Positions 1 to 8,964 of a stretch of 53,583 nt of DNA are shown piece after piece (position 1 is the stretch's first letter; the number at the start of each line of letters is the position of its first letter). The notes under the pieces are model-generated. The model saw only the letters and a list, made by a program, of their open reading frames with translations, had not been told where the DNA came from and did no database searches. The DNA is taken from the NCBI GenBank assembly GCA_035490315.1, contig DATHET010000043.1:1-53583 (forward strand), in the 5' to 3' direction. This DNA is from JADJQU01 sp035490315 (lineage in GTDB: Bacteria; Planctomycetota; UBA1135; GCA-002686595). The translations under genes were made by a program, and so were the position numbers.

Positions 1-1148
1 GCAACTCGCCTTCTTTCAACATCGGCGGCGGGAACTTCGAGATCGACTTCTCGATCCTGGGGCCCGACCTCCCGACCCTGGCTGCCTACGGCGAGGAATT
101 GCGCACGAGGGCCATCGCGCTGGGCGGAATCGTCGACACGGACACGACTCTGAGGCTCAACCAGCCTGAGCTGCGCACGATCATCGACCGCGAGCGCGCG
201 ACCGACCTGGGCGTCGACGTGCAGGACATCGCCGGCGCCCTGCGCATCATGGTCGGTGGCGAGGATCGCGTGTCGCGCTTCCGCGACCGCGACATCGGCG
301 AGGACTACGACGTCGCCCTGCGCCTGGAGGTGCCTGATCGCGACGCGGCCGAGCGGCTCGGCGAGCTGTTCGTCCCAGCGCACGGCGGCACCGACCTGGT
401 GCGGCTCGACAGCGTCGCGCACCTCGAATCAGGCTTCAGTCCTTCGCGCGTCGATCGCATGGACCGCCAGCGCCAGGTGTCGCTGCGCGCGTCGATCGCG
501 CCGGGATATTCCCTCGCCGACCGCCTCGCGGTCCTGCGCACCGCCGCGGAATCGATGAACATGCCGCCGACGTACACGACGCGCATCTCCGGCCGAGGAC
601 GCGAGCTCGAGCGCACCTTCCAGGAATTCCTGTGGGCCTTCTCGCTGTCGCTGGTCCTGATGTACGTGATCCTCGCCAGCCAGTTCGAGAGCCTGGTCCA
701 CCCGCTGACGATCCTGCTCTCCCTGCCCCTGTCGGTGCCCTTCGCCCTGCTCTCGCTGCACCTCAGCGACAACACGCTCAATCTGTATTCGGCGCTGGGG
801 ATCCTGGTCTTGTTCGGCGTGGTCAAGAAGAACTCGATCCTGCAGATCGACCACACCAACCAGTTGCGCGAGCGAGGCCTGGCGCGACCCGAGGCGATCC
901 TCAACGCGAATCGCGACCGGCTGCGGCCGATCCTGATGACGACGCTGGCCCTGGTCGCGGGCATGCTGCCCCTGGCCGTGGGCACCGGTCCCGGCGCGGA
1001 GGAACGTCGCGCGGTCGCCGTGGTCGTGATCGGCGGCCAGCTCCTGTCGCTGTTCCTGACCCTGATCGTCACGCCGGTCGCCTACAGCTACTTCGACGAC
1101 CTCGGCGGGCTTTTCCGCCGCCGCAAACCGAGCGAGCCTTCGAGTTAA
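1..1148 (+). CDS. RND family efflux transporter permease, C-terminal part (5' end outside window)
   Basis: The frame is open from the first bases of the window (codons from position 3) to TAA at 1146-1148, so this is the last ~380 residues of a gene that starts upstream. The first half matches the periplasmic porter/docking part of AcrB/HAE-type pumps. The second half has five hydrophobic segments matching TM8-TM12, including the TM10 stretch GVVKKNSIL, which corresponds to the conserved G(L/V)xxKNAI of RND pumps, and the following R..RLRPILMTTLA loop with a GMLPLA motif. Family role: proton-driven export of drugs, metals or lipids in a tripartite inner-membrane/periplasm/outer-membrane complex. 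The substrate cannot be told because the proton-relay Asp residues of TM4 lie outside the window. The next gene is convergent and its stop overlaps this stop by 4 nt (1145-1148). Confidence 0.93.
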   Translation, partial: NSPSFNIGGGNFEIDFSILGPDLPTLAAYGEELRTRAIALGGIVDTDTTLRLNQPELRTIIDRERATDLGVDVQDIAGALRIMVGGEDRVSRFRDRDIGEDYDVALRLEVPDRDAAERLGELFVPAHGGTDLVRLDSVAHLESGFSPSRVDRMDRQRQVSLRASIAPGYSLADRLAVLRTAAESMNMPPTYTTRISGRGRELERTFQEFLWAFSLSLVLMYVILASQFESLVHPLTILLSLPLSVPFALLSLHLSDNTLNLYSALGILVLFGVVKKNSILQIDHTNQLRERGLARPEAILNANRDRLRPILMTTLALVAGMLPLAVGTGPGAEERRAVAVVVIGGQLLSLFLTLIVTPVAYSYFDDLGGLFRRRKPSEPSS

Positions 1149-2554
1149 TTGCCGATCGGGATGGTGGCGGAGAACTGGATAGGTTCGGGCGGCTCGTCCG
1201 GTTTCGGCTCGCTCGTGTCGAGCTCCATCCATGCTCCCTTGACGTGGGCCTCGAGCATCGGCTTGCCTTCCGCCGACATGACCACGCGATCGGGGATCCC
1301 GTAGGACTTGAGCACCACGCGCGCGAAGACGCGCCGGGCGTCGTCACCGATGAAGCCGCGCGCGACGATGTCATCGAAGAGCGCGGCGAAATCGACGTGA
1401 TTGCGGAAGGACAGCCCATTCGAGAGCGTCAGCGTGACCGTCCACCATGAACGGTTGGTCCGCCCGCGCTGCCGCGCCATCCTCGCGATCTCGTCGGCGT
1501 TGAAGAGCAGCATGGAGATCTGGAAAGCGCGCAGCTGGCGCACCTTGCAGGCCAGGTGCTCGAGCACGTCGATCGGCAGGGGCCCCGCCGGGTCGTCGAG
1601 CTGCTCCAAGGCTTCGCGCAGGGCCGGGTCCTTCGGCGCACCGAGCATCACGCACCAGCGTGCGCGCAGACGCCGCAGCTCCGCCGGTGTCGGCCGGGGC
1701 CCGGCAGGAAAGGCGTGCAGCAGGAACTCGAGCTCCTCGGGAACGAACAGAGCGTGGCACTGGACGCCGAGCAGGAAGTGATCGCCGGGCAGGATCTTGG
1801 CGTTGCCATGGTCGAGCGCGATCTTGAGCCGCAGGGCTTCGATCCACGCGGGTGATGCCAGGGCTTCGTCCTCGGGCGTGAGCAGCAGGATCGGCACCTT
1901 CCAGGCGCGCACCAGCTCCGCGGCGTCGAGGCGCGTCAGCCCGGAGAAGAACAGCGGCACGCTCCAGGCCGCGATCCGGCCGTAGAAACGCCGCGCGAAT
2001 CGCTCGACCACGTCGCGGCCGTCCACGGGCTCGAGCAACTCCAGTCCCCCGGGCCGCGCGCCGTCGGTGAGCAGCTCGGTCGCCGCGATGGTGCCCAGGG
2101 AAATCGCGCGCACCACGACTCGCGAGGGATCGCCTCCGGCGCGGCGCGTGGCCTCCGCGAAGGCGGCGCGCGCGTCGCGAGCGAGGTACTTTGGCGAGGG
2201 CTCGCCGCTCGAGGCACCGATGCCGGTGTAGTCGAGGAACAAGGAAGCCAGACCGAGGTCCGCGAGCTGCGTCGCGAGGACGCCATAGTCCAGGCGCAGG
2301 CTGGCGATCGAGCCGCTGGACTCGAGCAGATGCAGCACCACCGGCGCCGCGGGGTCCGCGGCGGGCACGAAGAGTCCGCGCAGGAACACGTCCTTCTCGA
2401 CCTCGACCTCCACCGTGTGCGTGCCTTCCGGGTAGCGCTCGATTGCCTTCGCGAGGTCGACCTCGTCTGAATCGATCACGGCCGGCGGAGTCAGGCAGCC
2501 GCTGAACAGGCACAGCCCGAGGCAGAGGGCCTGGATCGAGCGCGAAATCCTCAT
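1145..2554 (-). CDS. Alpha/beta-hydrolase-fold lipoprotein
   Basis: This is a 469-aa protein. The ATG at 2554 was chosen because it is directly followed by a lipoprotein signal (hydrophobic residues ~7-19, lipobox LFSGC with Cys20); the open frame continues upstream but is only a shadow of hutH there. The N-terminal ~280 residues look like a serine hydrolase/dienelactone-hydrolase-type alpha/beta fold: beta strand PVVLHLLESSG, a LFLDYTGIGASSG loop, a nucleophile-elbow-like AISLGT (Ser where GxSxG is expected, first Gly replaced by Ala), and a late GDHFLLG that could supply the catalytic His. The C-terminal ~180 residues match no family I recognise. It lies 10 nt downstream of hutH on the same strand, so the two are probably co-transcribed. 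The substrate is unknown. Confidence 0.72.
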   Translation of the reverse strand: MRISRSIQALCLGLCLFSGCLTPPAVIDSDEVDLAKAIERYPEGTHTVEVEVEKDVFLRGLFVPAADPAAPVVLHLLESSGSIASLRLDYGVLATQLADLGLASLFLDYTGIGASSGEPSPKYLARDARAAFAEATRRAGGDPSRVVVRAISLGTIAATELLTDGARPGGLELLEPVDGRDVVERFARRFYGRIAAWSVPLFFSGLTRLDAAELVRAWKVPILLLTPEDEALASPAWIEALRLKIALDHGNAKILPGDHFLLGVQCHALFVPEELEFLLHAFPAGPRPTPAELRRLRARWCVMLGAPKDPALREALEQLDDPAGPLPIDVLEHLACKVRQLRAFQISMLLFNADEIARMARQRGRTNRSWWTVTLTLSNGLSFRNHVDFAALFDDIVARGFIGDDARRVFARVVLKSYGIPDRVVMSAEGKPMLEAHVKGAWMELDTSEPKPDEPPEPIQFSATIPIGN

Positions 2555-2564
2555 GGCTCGGCGC

Positions 2565-4103
2565 TCAGGAATCGAGCCCGCGCCCGAGCGCCGAATCCAC
2601 GGCCAGGCACAGCGCCCCGGACACGAGGAGCTCGCGCGCTGCTTCGATGTCGGTGTGCAGGAAACGATCGGCGTCGTTGGGCGCGATGCGCTTGCGCAGG
2701 CACTCGTGGACCGCCTGGGCCCCGCGGCCGGCGCGCAGACCCTTGTGGAACTCGCGGGCCTGGGCAGCGCACAGCGCCTCGATCGCGAGCACGTACTCGA
2801 CATTGTCGGTGATCGCGCGCGCCTTGCGCGCCGCGGTGACTCCCATCGAGACGTGATCTTCCTGGTTGGCGCTGGTCGGGATCGAATCGACCGACGCGGG
2901 GTGGGCCAGCGATTTGTTCTCGCTCGCCAGCGAGGCCGCGGCCACCTGCGCGATCATCATCCCCGAATGCAGGCCCGGCTGTTTCACCAGGAAAGCCGGC
3001 AGGCGCGACAGATCCGGGTTGACCAGCTGCTCGATCCGCCGCTCGGAGATGTTGGCGAGGGTGCACAGCGCGATCGCGAGATAGTCCATCACCACCGAGA
3101 TCGGCTGGCCGTGGAACTGGCCGGCGCTGAGCACCTCGTCCGTGTCGGGGAACAGGATCGGATTGTCGGTGACGGCGTTGAGCTCGTGCGCGAGGACCGA
3201 CTCGACGTGCTCCAGGGCCGTCTTGAACGAGCCGTGCACCTGAGGGATGCAGCGCAGCGAATAAGGATCCTGCACACGGTCGCAATCGGCGTGGCCCGCC
3301 ATGACCGCCGAATCGGCGAGGCAGCGGCGCAGATTGTCCGAAGTGCGGCGATGGCCGGAGTGGCCCTTGAGCTCGGCGAAGCGCGCGTCGAAGGGCACGG
3401 CCGAGCCCTGCAGGGCCTCGACCGACAGCGAAGCGATCGCGTCCGCCGCGCGCGACAGATTGGCTGCGCGCAGGAGGATCCCGACCGCGATCGCCTTCAT
3501 GATCTCTGTGCCGTTGATCAGCGCCAGGCCCTCCTTGGCCTCGAGCACCAATGCCTTCTCGCCGACCTTGGCCAGTGCCGCGGCAGCGCTCATGCGCACC
3601 CCGTCGACGTAGGCCTCGCCATGCCCCATGGTCGCGGCGGCCATGTGCGCGAGCGGCGCGAGATCGCCGCTGGCTCCGACCGAGCCCTGCTGCGGAACCA
3701 CGGGCACGAAGCGTTTGTTGAACAGCCGCACCAGGAAATCGCAGACTTCCGGTCGCACGCCAGAATGGCCGCGCACCAGGCCGTTGAGCCGCAGCACCTG
3801 GGCCGCGCGCACCTCCGCGATCGGCATCGGCGCGCCGACGCCGCAACAATGTGAAAGCACCAGGTTCGTCTGCAGCGCGACGAGGTCCGCGCGCGCGATC
3901 GCGACGCTCTTCAATTTTCCGAAGCCCGTGGTCAGGCCGTAGACCACGTCGCCCGCGGCCACGTGCTTCTCGACCAGGGCGCGCGCGCGAGCCACCGCCG
4001 CCATCGCGGGCGCGGCGATCGAAAGCTGCACGTCCTCGCCGCGGAACAGCTCTTTGAAATCTCCAAGAGCGAGACTGCGACCGTCGAGTGCGAGCTGCTT
4101 CAC
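2565..4103 (-). CDS. hutH: Histidine ammonia-lyase (aromatic amino acid lyase family)
   Basis: This 512-aa protein has the normal length for HAL, which converts L-histidine to urocanate and ammonia in the cytoplasm. The MIO prosthetic group triad Ala-Ser-Gly is at 144-146 within GSVGASGDLAPLAH, and the catalytic Tyr is at 55 in the VVYGLTTGFG motif. The later block with HPASVDSIPTSANQEDHVSMG is also characteristic of HAL rather than of phenylalanine or tyrosine lyases. The start codon is GTG at 4103; no strong Shine-Dalgarno sequence is visible. No other hut gene (urocanase, imidazolonepropionase) is nearby, so the pathway must be completed elsewhere, or the enzyme feeds another route. It lies 35 nt downstream of the CnaB-like membrane protein gene and 10 nt upstream of the hydrolase gene. 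Confidence 0.95.
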   Translation of the reverse strand: MKQLALDGRSLALGDFKELFRGEDVQLSIAAPAMAAVARARALVEKHVAAGDVVYGLTTGFGKLKSVAIARADLVALQTNLVLSHCCGVGAPMPIAEVRAAQVLRLNGLVRGHSGVRPEVCDFLVRLFNKRFVPVVPQQGSVGASGDLAPLAHMAAATMGHGEAYVDGVRMSAAAALAKVGEKALVLEAKEGLALINGTEIMKAIAVGILLRAANLSRAADAIASLSVEALQGSAVPFDARFAELKGHSGHRRTSDNLRRCLADSAVMAGHADCDRVQDPYSLRCIPQVHGSFKTALEHVESVLAHELNAVTDNPILFPDTDEVLSAGQFHGQPISVVMDYLAIALCTLANISERRIEQLVNPDLSRLPAFLVKQPGLHSGMMIAQVAAASLASENKSLAHPASVDSIPTSANQEDHVSMGVTAARKARAITDNVEYVLAIEALCAAQAREFHKGLRAGRGAQAVHECLRKRIAPNDADRFLHTDIEAARELLVSGALCLAVDSALGRGLDS

Positions 4104-4138
4104 GCGGGCGGGATTCTACTCGCGCGCCTGCCTCGGGC

Positions 4139-5872
4139 TCACTCCTTGTAGCCTCTTGCTCGCCGCAAGGTCTCCGGATCCTGGCCGTCGATCGCTCCTT
4201 GAGGCAGGCGGATCACCTGCGTGGTTTCGGCCTCGAGCTTGAATCCTCCCGGGGCCGCGTTCTCGACCGGAATCTCCTTGCCGTTCCAGCTCGCGGTCAG
4301 CCGCCACACTCCCGGCGCGAGCCCCTCGATCACGTAAGGATCCCCGAGCGCCAGCAGGAACGGATCCAGCGGCGTGCCGCGCACCGTGCACTCGATCGGC
4401 AGGGCCTGGTGACGTCCGGGGAAGGAGACCATGAGCTTGGCCGAGCCCACGCCGACGGAATAGACCGTCACGTCGACGGTCTCGGATTCCGGCGACACGA
4501 TCACCGTGCCGGTCAGCAGGCCATCCGCGGACGTCGCCGTCAGGTAGCGCCGCGGCGCCTGCTTGGGGAAGGACGTGAATTCGAAGTGGCCGTTGTGGTC
4601 GCTGACGGTCTCCTGCAGACCCATCGGCAGGCTGGGCAGCACTTCCGTCTCGAGGAACATCGCGGTTTCGCCGAAGTAGGCAACCGTCGAGCCCACGCGG
4701 TCCGGCGCTTCCAGACGCACCTTGGCCGATTGCACGACCAGCCCGTCGCGCGTGCGCACGGTTCCGACGATCAGCGGCGAGGGCTCGAGGTGCACGACCG
4801 CGAGTTGCGGCGTGCCTTCCTGCAGCGTCACCTCGTCGAAAGCCGGCTTGGCGATCGCGCCCTGGTGGAAGACGAAGACCCTGACCTTGAGTCCCGGCGG
4901 CAGGTCGTCGATGCGCACGCGCCCGCCTGGCCGCACAGGGATCGGGTTCCTCTTGCGCCAGGGAAAGCTGCGCGCCGCCTGGGGATTCGCGTTCATCAGG
5001 ATCACCATCGCATCCTGGGGAGCGCCGATGGCCTCGGGCACCTCGACGTCGAGCGAGGCCCCGGGCAGCAGGGTGAAGACCAGGTGATCGTTCGGCGTGC
5101 GCGCCGCGATCGTGACGCGCTCGAAGTAGGCGGCGTAACCCTCCCTGCTCGCGATGCACTCGAGATCCAGGCCGGAGGCGATGCTGTCCAAGTGGAAATT
5201 GCCTTCGAGATCCGAGAAGGCAATCTGTCCGTCGAGCTCCACCGTCGCGCCCGCGATCGGCTTGCCCTCGCGATCGAGGACTTTTCCGGAAGCGGAGCCT
5301 GGCATGCCGAAGCCGATGTTCAGCGGAGTCTCCGCTCCGGCGCGCAAGCGCACCTCGCGCCGCGAATCGAGACCTCCCGGCCCGTCGACTTCCACGACGG
5401 AGAGACCCGGCAACAGGTCGGACGCGCCGAACTTGCCCTGGGAGTTCGTGTGCAGGGTGCGGCCCTGATTGGGCCCCGCGATGAACTGCACGGAACCGGA
5501 GATCGGCTCGCCGAGTCCGCCCGACATCGAGCCCTCGAACCGCGCGGTGGTTCCCGAGCCGAGGGTGGGCATGCCCGCGACGCGCGGGATTCCGGCCTGC
5601 TCGAGCAGCTCGAGCTTGAGCTTCACCGGCCAGGCGACAGTGGTGTTGGTCGGATCCCCCACCAGCTTGAGCGAGTCGTCGATCTCGATCGGCGGGACCA
5701 CCACTTCGACGGTGCCGGCCTTGGGCTCGGCCGCCGGCTCGGGCGCGGGCGGAGCCGGGATGACCGTGGGCGGCGCGGGGTCGGGAGACCGGCCGACGAA
5801 GTAGAACAGGCCGCCGACGAGCGCCGCCAGGACCGCCAGTCCAGCGATCAATAGGGTGTGCGTCCGATTCAT
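4139..5872 (-). CDS. Membrane-anchored protein with carboxypeptidase-regulatory-like (CnaB-type) domains
   Basis: This is a 577-aa protein. The ATG at 5872 precedes a single N-terminal transmembrane helix (residues ~5-27), followed by a Pro/Ala-rich linker (~30-55). The rest is a chain of beta-sandwich-like units. Typical signatures are a G.V.D..GKPIAGATV.L strand followed by SDLEGNFHLDSI, which is the carboxypeptidase regulatory-like / SpaA-CnaB pattern. No enzymatic motif is visible, so a structural or scaffold role on the periplasmic side is the inference. A similar architecture recurs at 33400-35385. It heads a minus-strand run with hutH and the lipoprotein hydrolase, and is divergent from the FG-GAP lipoprotein gene with 174 bp between the start codons. 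Confidence 0.75.
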   Translation of the reverse strand: MNRTHTLLIAGLAVLAALVGGLFYFVGRSPDPAPPTVIPAPPAPEPAAEPKAGTVEVVVPPIEIDDSLKLVGDPTNTTVAWPVKLKLELLEQAGIPRVAGMPTLGSGTTARFEGSMSGGLGEPISGSVQFIAGPNQGRTLHTNSQGKFGASDLLPGLSVVEVDGPGGLDSRREVRLRAGAETPLNIGFGMPGSASGKVLDREGKPIAGATVELDGQIAFSDLEGNFHLDSIASGLDLECIASREGYAAYFERVTIAARTPNDHLVFTLLPGASLDVEVPEAIGAPQDAMVILMNANPQAARSFPWRKRNPIPVRPGGRVRIDDLPPGLKVRVFVFHQGAIAKPAFDEVTLQEGTPQLAVVHLEPSPLIVGTVRTRDGLVVQSAKVRLEAPDRVGSTVAYFGETAMFLETEVLPSLPMGLQETVSDHNGHFEFTSFPKQAPRRYLTATSADGLLTGTVIVSPESETVDVTVYSVGVGSAKLMVSFPGRHQALPIECTVRGTPLDPFLLALGDPYVIEGLAPGVWRLTASWNGKEIPVENAAPGGFKLEAETTQVIRLPQGAIDGQDPETLRRARGYKE

Positions 5873-6046
5873 GAAGGAGGCTCGACTGCCGCGAGCCCGG
5901 GGAGAATAGCCCCCTGCCCGGGGCCACCCAACCTTCGAATCACAGACGCGGGGGGCAGATCTTTCTTCCTCGCTCCGCGCAGCGAGCCTCGGAAGGATTC
6001 GGGCGCGACTGAACGGGCCGATCGGCGCGGAAGTACCATCGCCTCG

Positions 6047-8368
6047 ATGATCCGGGCGACCTCGATGGGGCGGCGAGCGGCTCGCGTCACTTCCACGGAT
6101 GCGCGTCCTCTCCGCTTCGCCTTGGGGCTGGCCGTGATCGCGGCAGCCTGCTCGCCGGCACCTGGCACGGGACCGGCCGATCCGGTTCCGCCCGCGGCCT
6201 CCCAGGCAGCGCAGAAACCCGCGCCGGGTCTCGCTCAAGCGCCCTTCGAGGCGCGGCGGGAGCGTCCCTTGGATGCCAAGCCGGTCGGGGTTTGCGCGGC
6301 CGACTTCGACGGCGATGGCACGAACGATCTGGCGGTGACTTTCCTGACGCCCGGCGGCTCGATCGTCTGGCGAGGAAGCGCGAGCGGGCTCGGGCGCGAG
6401 GGCCTGCTCCGGCCTTGCGGCGACTATCCCCTGCCGCCGCTGGCCCTGCCTCGCGGCAGTTTCGGCGCGAGCGGCAAGGCGGCGCAGCTCGCCCTGTGCT
6501 CGAGATCGACCAAGGTGCTCGAGATCGCCTCGCCATTTTCCACGGGAGCGCCGGCGCCGATCACGCTCGAGCACGTTCCGCGCGCGATGGCGAGCGGCAT
6601 CGTGCAAGGCCATGCCTGGCTCGCGATCGCCTGCGACGACAAGCGGCTCGAAGTCCTGCGCGAAGGCGGCGCTAGCCCAGAGCCTTGGAGCATCTCCGGT
6701 CTGTATCCGCGCTGCGCCCTGATCAGCGAGGAACTTTCCGCGGTGCTGGTCGGTTTCCAGGACTCGGAATCGATCGAAGCCTACGCCTCCCCCAGCGCCG
6801 CGCCGATCGGGAAGCTGGAGCTCGGCGGCATGCCGCGCGACATGGCGGTGATCGACATCGACAGCGACGGCGATCTCGAGCTGGTCGTCGCCGGCGGCAA
6901 GCACGAGCTGTGGATCTTCGGCCTGTCGAAGCCCGGCGGCGCTCGCGCCTGGTTCGAAACCGGAGCGCCGGCGGTCTGGCAAGCCGGCGCGATCCCGCTG
7001 CAGCTCGCCGTCGCGGACTTCGATGCCGACACGAAGCCGGACCTCGCCGTGCTGCACCACTACGATCTCTCTGTGCGCTTGCTGACGAAGCTTTCGACGG
7101 CGGGCCCCGGCGTGACGTCGTCGCTCTACGCCGGCCAGACTCCGGTGGGTTTCGCGGCTTTCGAAGGCGATGGCGACGCGCGCATGGACATCGTCGTCGC
7201 CAACCGCGACACCAAAGGCCTGGGAATCCTGCCGGGAGACGGCGCGGGCGCGCTGATCGCCGGAACCAGCGTCGCGCTCGGAAAATTTCCCAACGCGCTG
7301 GCCGCGACTTCCGCTGGGCAAGTGAAACAGGGCGGGTTGCGGCTGGTAGCGCTGAATTCCAAGTCGAACGACGTCTCCGCGGTGGTCCTCGAAGCTGGCA
7401 AGCTGCGCGGTCTCGCCGGCGTGGCCTGCGGCGGCGAGCCGCACGCGCCGCAGATCGCGGAGCTCGACGGAAAATCAGGACTGGACGTCTTGCTGCTCGG
7501 GACAGGACCGCGCGGCGCACAGCTCCTGATGATGCGCGGCGATGCCGCGGGAAAGCTCGAGAGCCCGGCCGTGCTCGAGCTCGGCGGAGCGGCCAGCGAT
7601 CTCGCGCTGATCGACGTCGACCAGGACGGAAAACTCGAGCTCGCGATCTGCGATCCGGCGGCGGCCAGCGTGAAGCTGTGCGAGTCAGCGGCGGCGCGCT
7701 GCGAGTCTCTGGGGCTGAATGCTGCCGCGAGCCTGGAAGTTCCCTCCGCGCCCTGCGCCCTCGCGGCGATCGAGCTCGACGGCGATGCGGCGAGCGAGCT
7801 GGCCTGCGTGCTCGGCGCTCCCGGCGAGCGCGTCGGCGTGGCCTGGCTCGAGCCGCGGCGCGGTGGCGACGGCAAGCTTGCTTTGACTGAGCTGGGCTTC
7901 ACGCCGCTGCGCGGTGCGCCGATCGACGCGGTGGCCAGCGATCTCAACGCCGACGGCCGCATCGATCTCGCGGTGCTCGTCCTGGACGGGCCTACGACGC
8001 CTGGCGGCACCTGGTTCGCGATGTTGCGCGGACCGGGCGGTCCCGCCGATTTCTGGGTCAGCCCCGCCATCCTGACCGGCTCGCGTCCGCACCGCATCGC
8101 GGCCGCGGACCTCGACGGAGACGGCCGCGCGGAAATCTTCGTCGCCGCGCAAGACAGCCACCTGGTCAACGCTTGGACGCCGACGGGCGCGGCGAGTGCA
8201 CGAGCGTTCGACGCCAAGCCCTGGGACGATCTCGGCGCCGGCCGCGGGCCGCTGGACCTGGCCCTGTGCGACGTCGACGGCGACGGCGTCCTCGACCTGT
8301 GCGTGGTCAACGGTTTCTCGGACGACCTCAGCGTGCTTCACGGCCGCGCGGGCGTGAAGGCGAAGTGA
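6047..8368 (+). CDS. FG-GAP/VCBS repeat lipoprotein
   Basis: This is a 773-aa protein. I chose ATG 6047 (MIRATSMGRR...) because a lipoprotein signal follows (hydrophobic stretch ending in a V-I-A-A-A-C lipobox, then a Pro/Ala-rich linker); ATG 6065 is also possible. The mature part has many FG-GAP/VCBS calcium-loop motifs of the D.D.DG..D type, for example DFDGDGTNDLAV, DIDSDGDLELVV, DLNADGRIDLAV, DLDGDGRAEIFV and DVDGDGVLDLCV. Such repeats form integrin-like beta-propellers. It should sit on a membrane facing the periplasm or outside. The function is probably binding or structural; no catalytic motif was seen. Its 3' end overlaps the convergent GNAT gene by 31 nt (8338-8368). Confidence 0.8.
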   Translation: MIRATSMGRRAARVTSTDARPLRFALGLAVIAAACSPAPGTGPADPVPPAASQAAQKPAPGLAQAPFEARRERPLDAKPVGVCAADFDGDGTNDLAVTFLTPGGSIVWRGSASGLGREGLLRPCGDYPLPPLALPRGSFGASGKAAQLALCSRSTKVLEIASPFSTGAPAPITLEHVPRAMASGIVQGHAWLAIACDDKRLEVLREGGASPEPWSISGLYPRCALISEELSAVLVGFQDSESIEAYASPSAAPIGKLELGGMPRDMAVIDIDSDGDLELVVAGGKHELWIFGLSKPGGARAWFETGAPAVWQAGAIPLQLAVADFDADTKPDLAVLHHYDLSVRLLTKLSTAGPGVTSSLYAGQTPVGFAAFEGDGDARMDIVVANRDTKGLGILPGDGAGALIAGTSVALGKFPNALAATSAGQVKQGGLRLVALNSKSNDVSAVVLEAGKLRGLAGVACGGEPHAPQIAELDGKSGLDVLLLGTGPRGAQLLMMRGDAAGKLESPAVLELGGAASDLALIDVDQDGKLELAICDPAAASVKLCESAAARCESLGLNAAASLEVPSAPCALAAIELDGDAASELACVLGAPGERVGVAWLEPRRGGDGKLALTELGFTPLRGAPIDAVASDLNADGRIDLAVLVLDGPTTPGGTWFAMLRGPGGPADFWVSPAILTGSRPHRIAAADLDGDGRAEIFVAAQDSHLVNAWTPTGAASARAFDAKPWDDLGAGRGPLDLALCDVDGDGVLDLCVVNGFSDDLSVLHGRAGVKAK

Positions 8369-8964
8369 AACTCGAGCGGACGCAAGGCAGCGGCGCGCAG
8401 GATCCAGGCCGAGCGATCCAAGAGGAAATTCCAGCGCGGCCGCTCGTCGCAGGAAGCGGCGCAGCTCGCTTCCTCGCGCAGGCTGAATCCATGCTTCTCC
8501 AGCACACGCCGCGAAGCGACATTCGGCACGAACACGCAGGCGCTGACGCTCGATGCCTCGAGCACCTCGAAGGCTAGCCACGCGGCCAGGCCGACGGCGT
8601 CGCTCGCCAATCCCTGGCCCTGGTGCTCGGGCGCGATCCAGTAGCCGAGGTCGCCGCGCTCGGGATGGTCGATGAAGCGGATCGACATGGCGCCGACAAC
8701 TTCCTCGCGTTCGTCGCCTTCGCGCGGCGCGCGCAGGATTGCCAGCTGGTAGTTGGCGGCGTCGTCGCTTTCCTTGCGCCAGTGCAGGGCCTGGTCGAGC
8801 ATGTCCTGCGCTGTCGCGGGCCCAGACCATTCGAGCCAGTCGAGGATCTCGCGCCGGCCGGCGATGAGACGGAACGTGAGCTCGCTGTCCTCCGCCCGCG
8901 GCGGCCGAAGTCGCGCGACGCTTCCGCGCAGATCGATCTCGCTCAGGACCTCGCGCACGTTCAT
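8338..8964 (-). CDS. GNAT family N-acetyltransferase (RimJ/RimL-like)
   Basis: This 208-aa protein starts at ATG 8964. It has the GNAT fold signatures: an N-terminal LRPPRAEDSELTFRL strand-helix, the motif GDLGYWIAPEHQGQGLASDA (acetyl-CoA pyrophosphate-binding Q/R-x-x-G-x-G/A), and a late NVASRRVLEKHGFSLRE block typical of the RimJ/RimL-type acetyltransferase_3 group. It transfers an acetyl group from acetyl-CoA to an amine; the substrate (protein N-terminus, amino acid or drug) cannot be told. The start overlaps the stop region of the upstream secreted protein by 4 nt (8961-8964), which suggests translational coupling. The 3' end overlaps the convergent FG-GAP gene. Confidence 0.9.
   Translation of the reverse strand: MNVREVLSEIDLRGSVARLRPPRAEDSELTFRLIAGRREILDWLEWSGPATAQDMLDQALHWRKESDDAANYQLAILRAPREGDEREEVVGAMSIRFIDHPERGDLGYWIAPEHQGQGLASDAVGLAAWLAFEVLEASSVSACVFVPNVASRRVLEKHGFSLREEASCAASCDERPRWNFLLDRSAWILRAAALRPLEFHFAFTPARP

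Noticed and set aside
5885..5935. Terminator-like repeat GCCCGGGG...GCCCGGGG between divergent genes
   Set aside because: It is mainly a direct repeat with only a self-complementary CCCGGG core; no stable stem of useful length.
5858..7444. Long open frames on the strand opposite to clear genes (for example across 4116-7444, 11995-13284 and 24215-26431)
   Set aside because: They are Arg/Ala-rich antisense shadows caused by high GC at third codon positions, with no family resemblance and no start signals.
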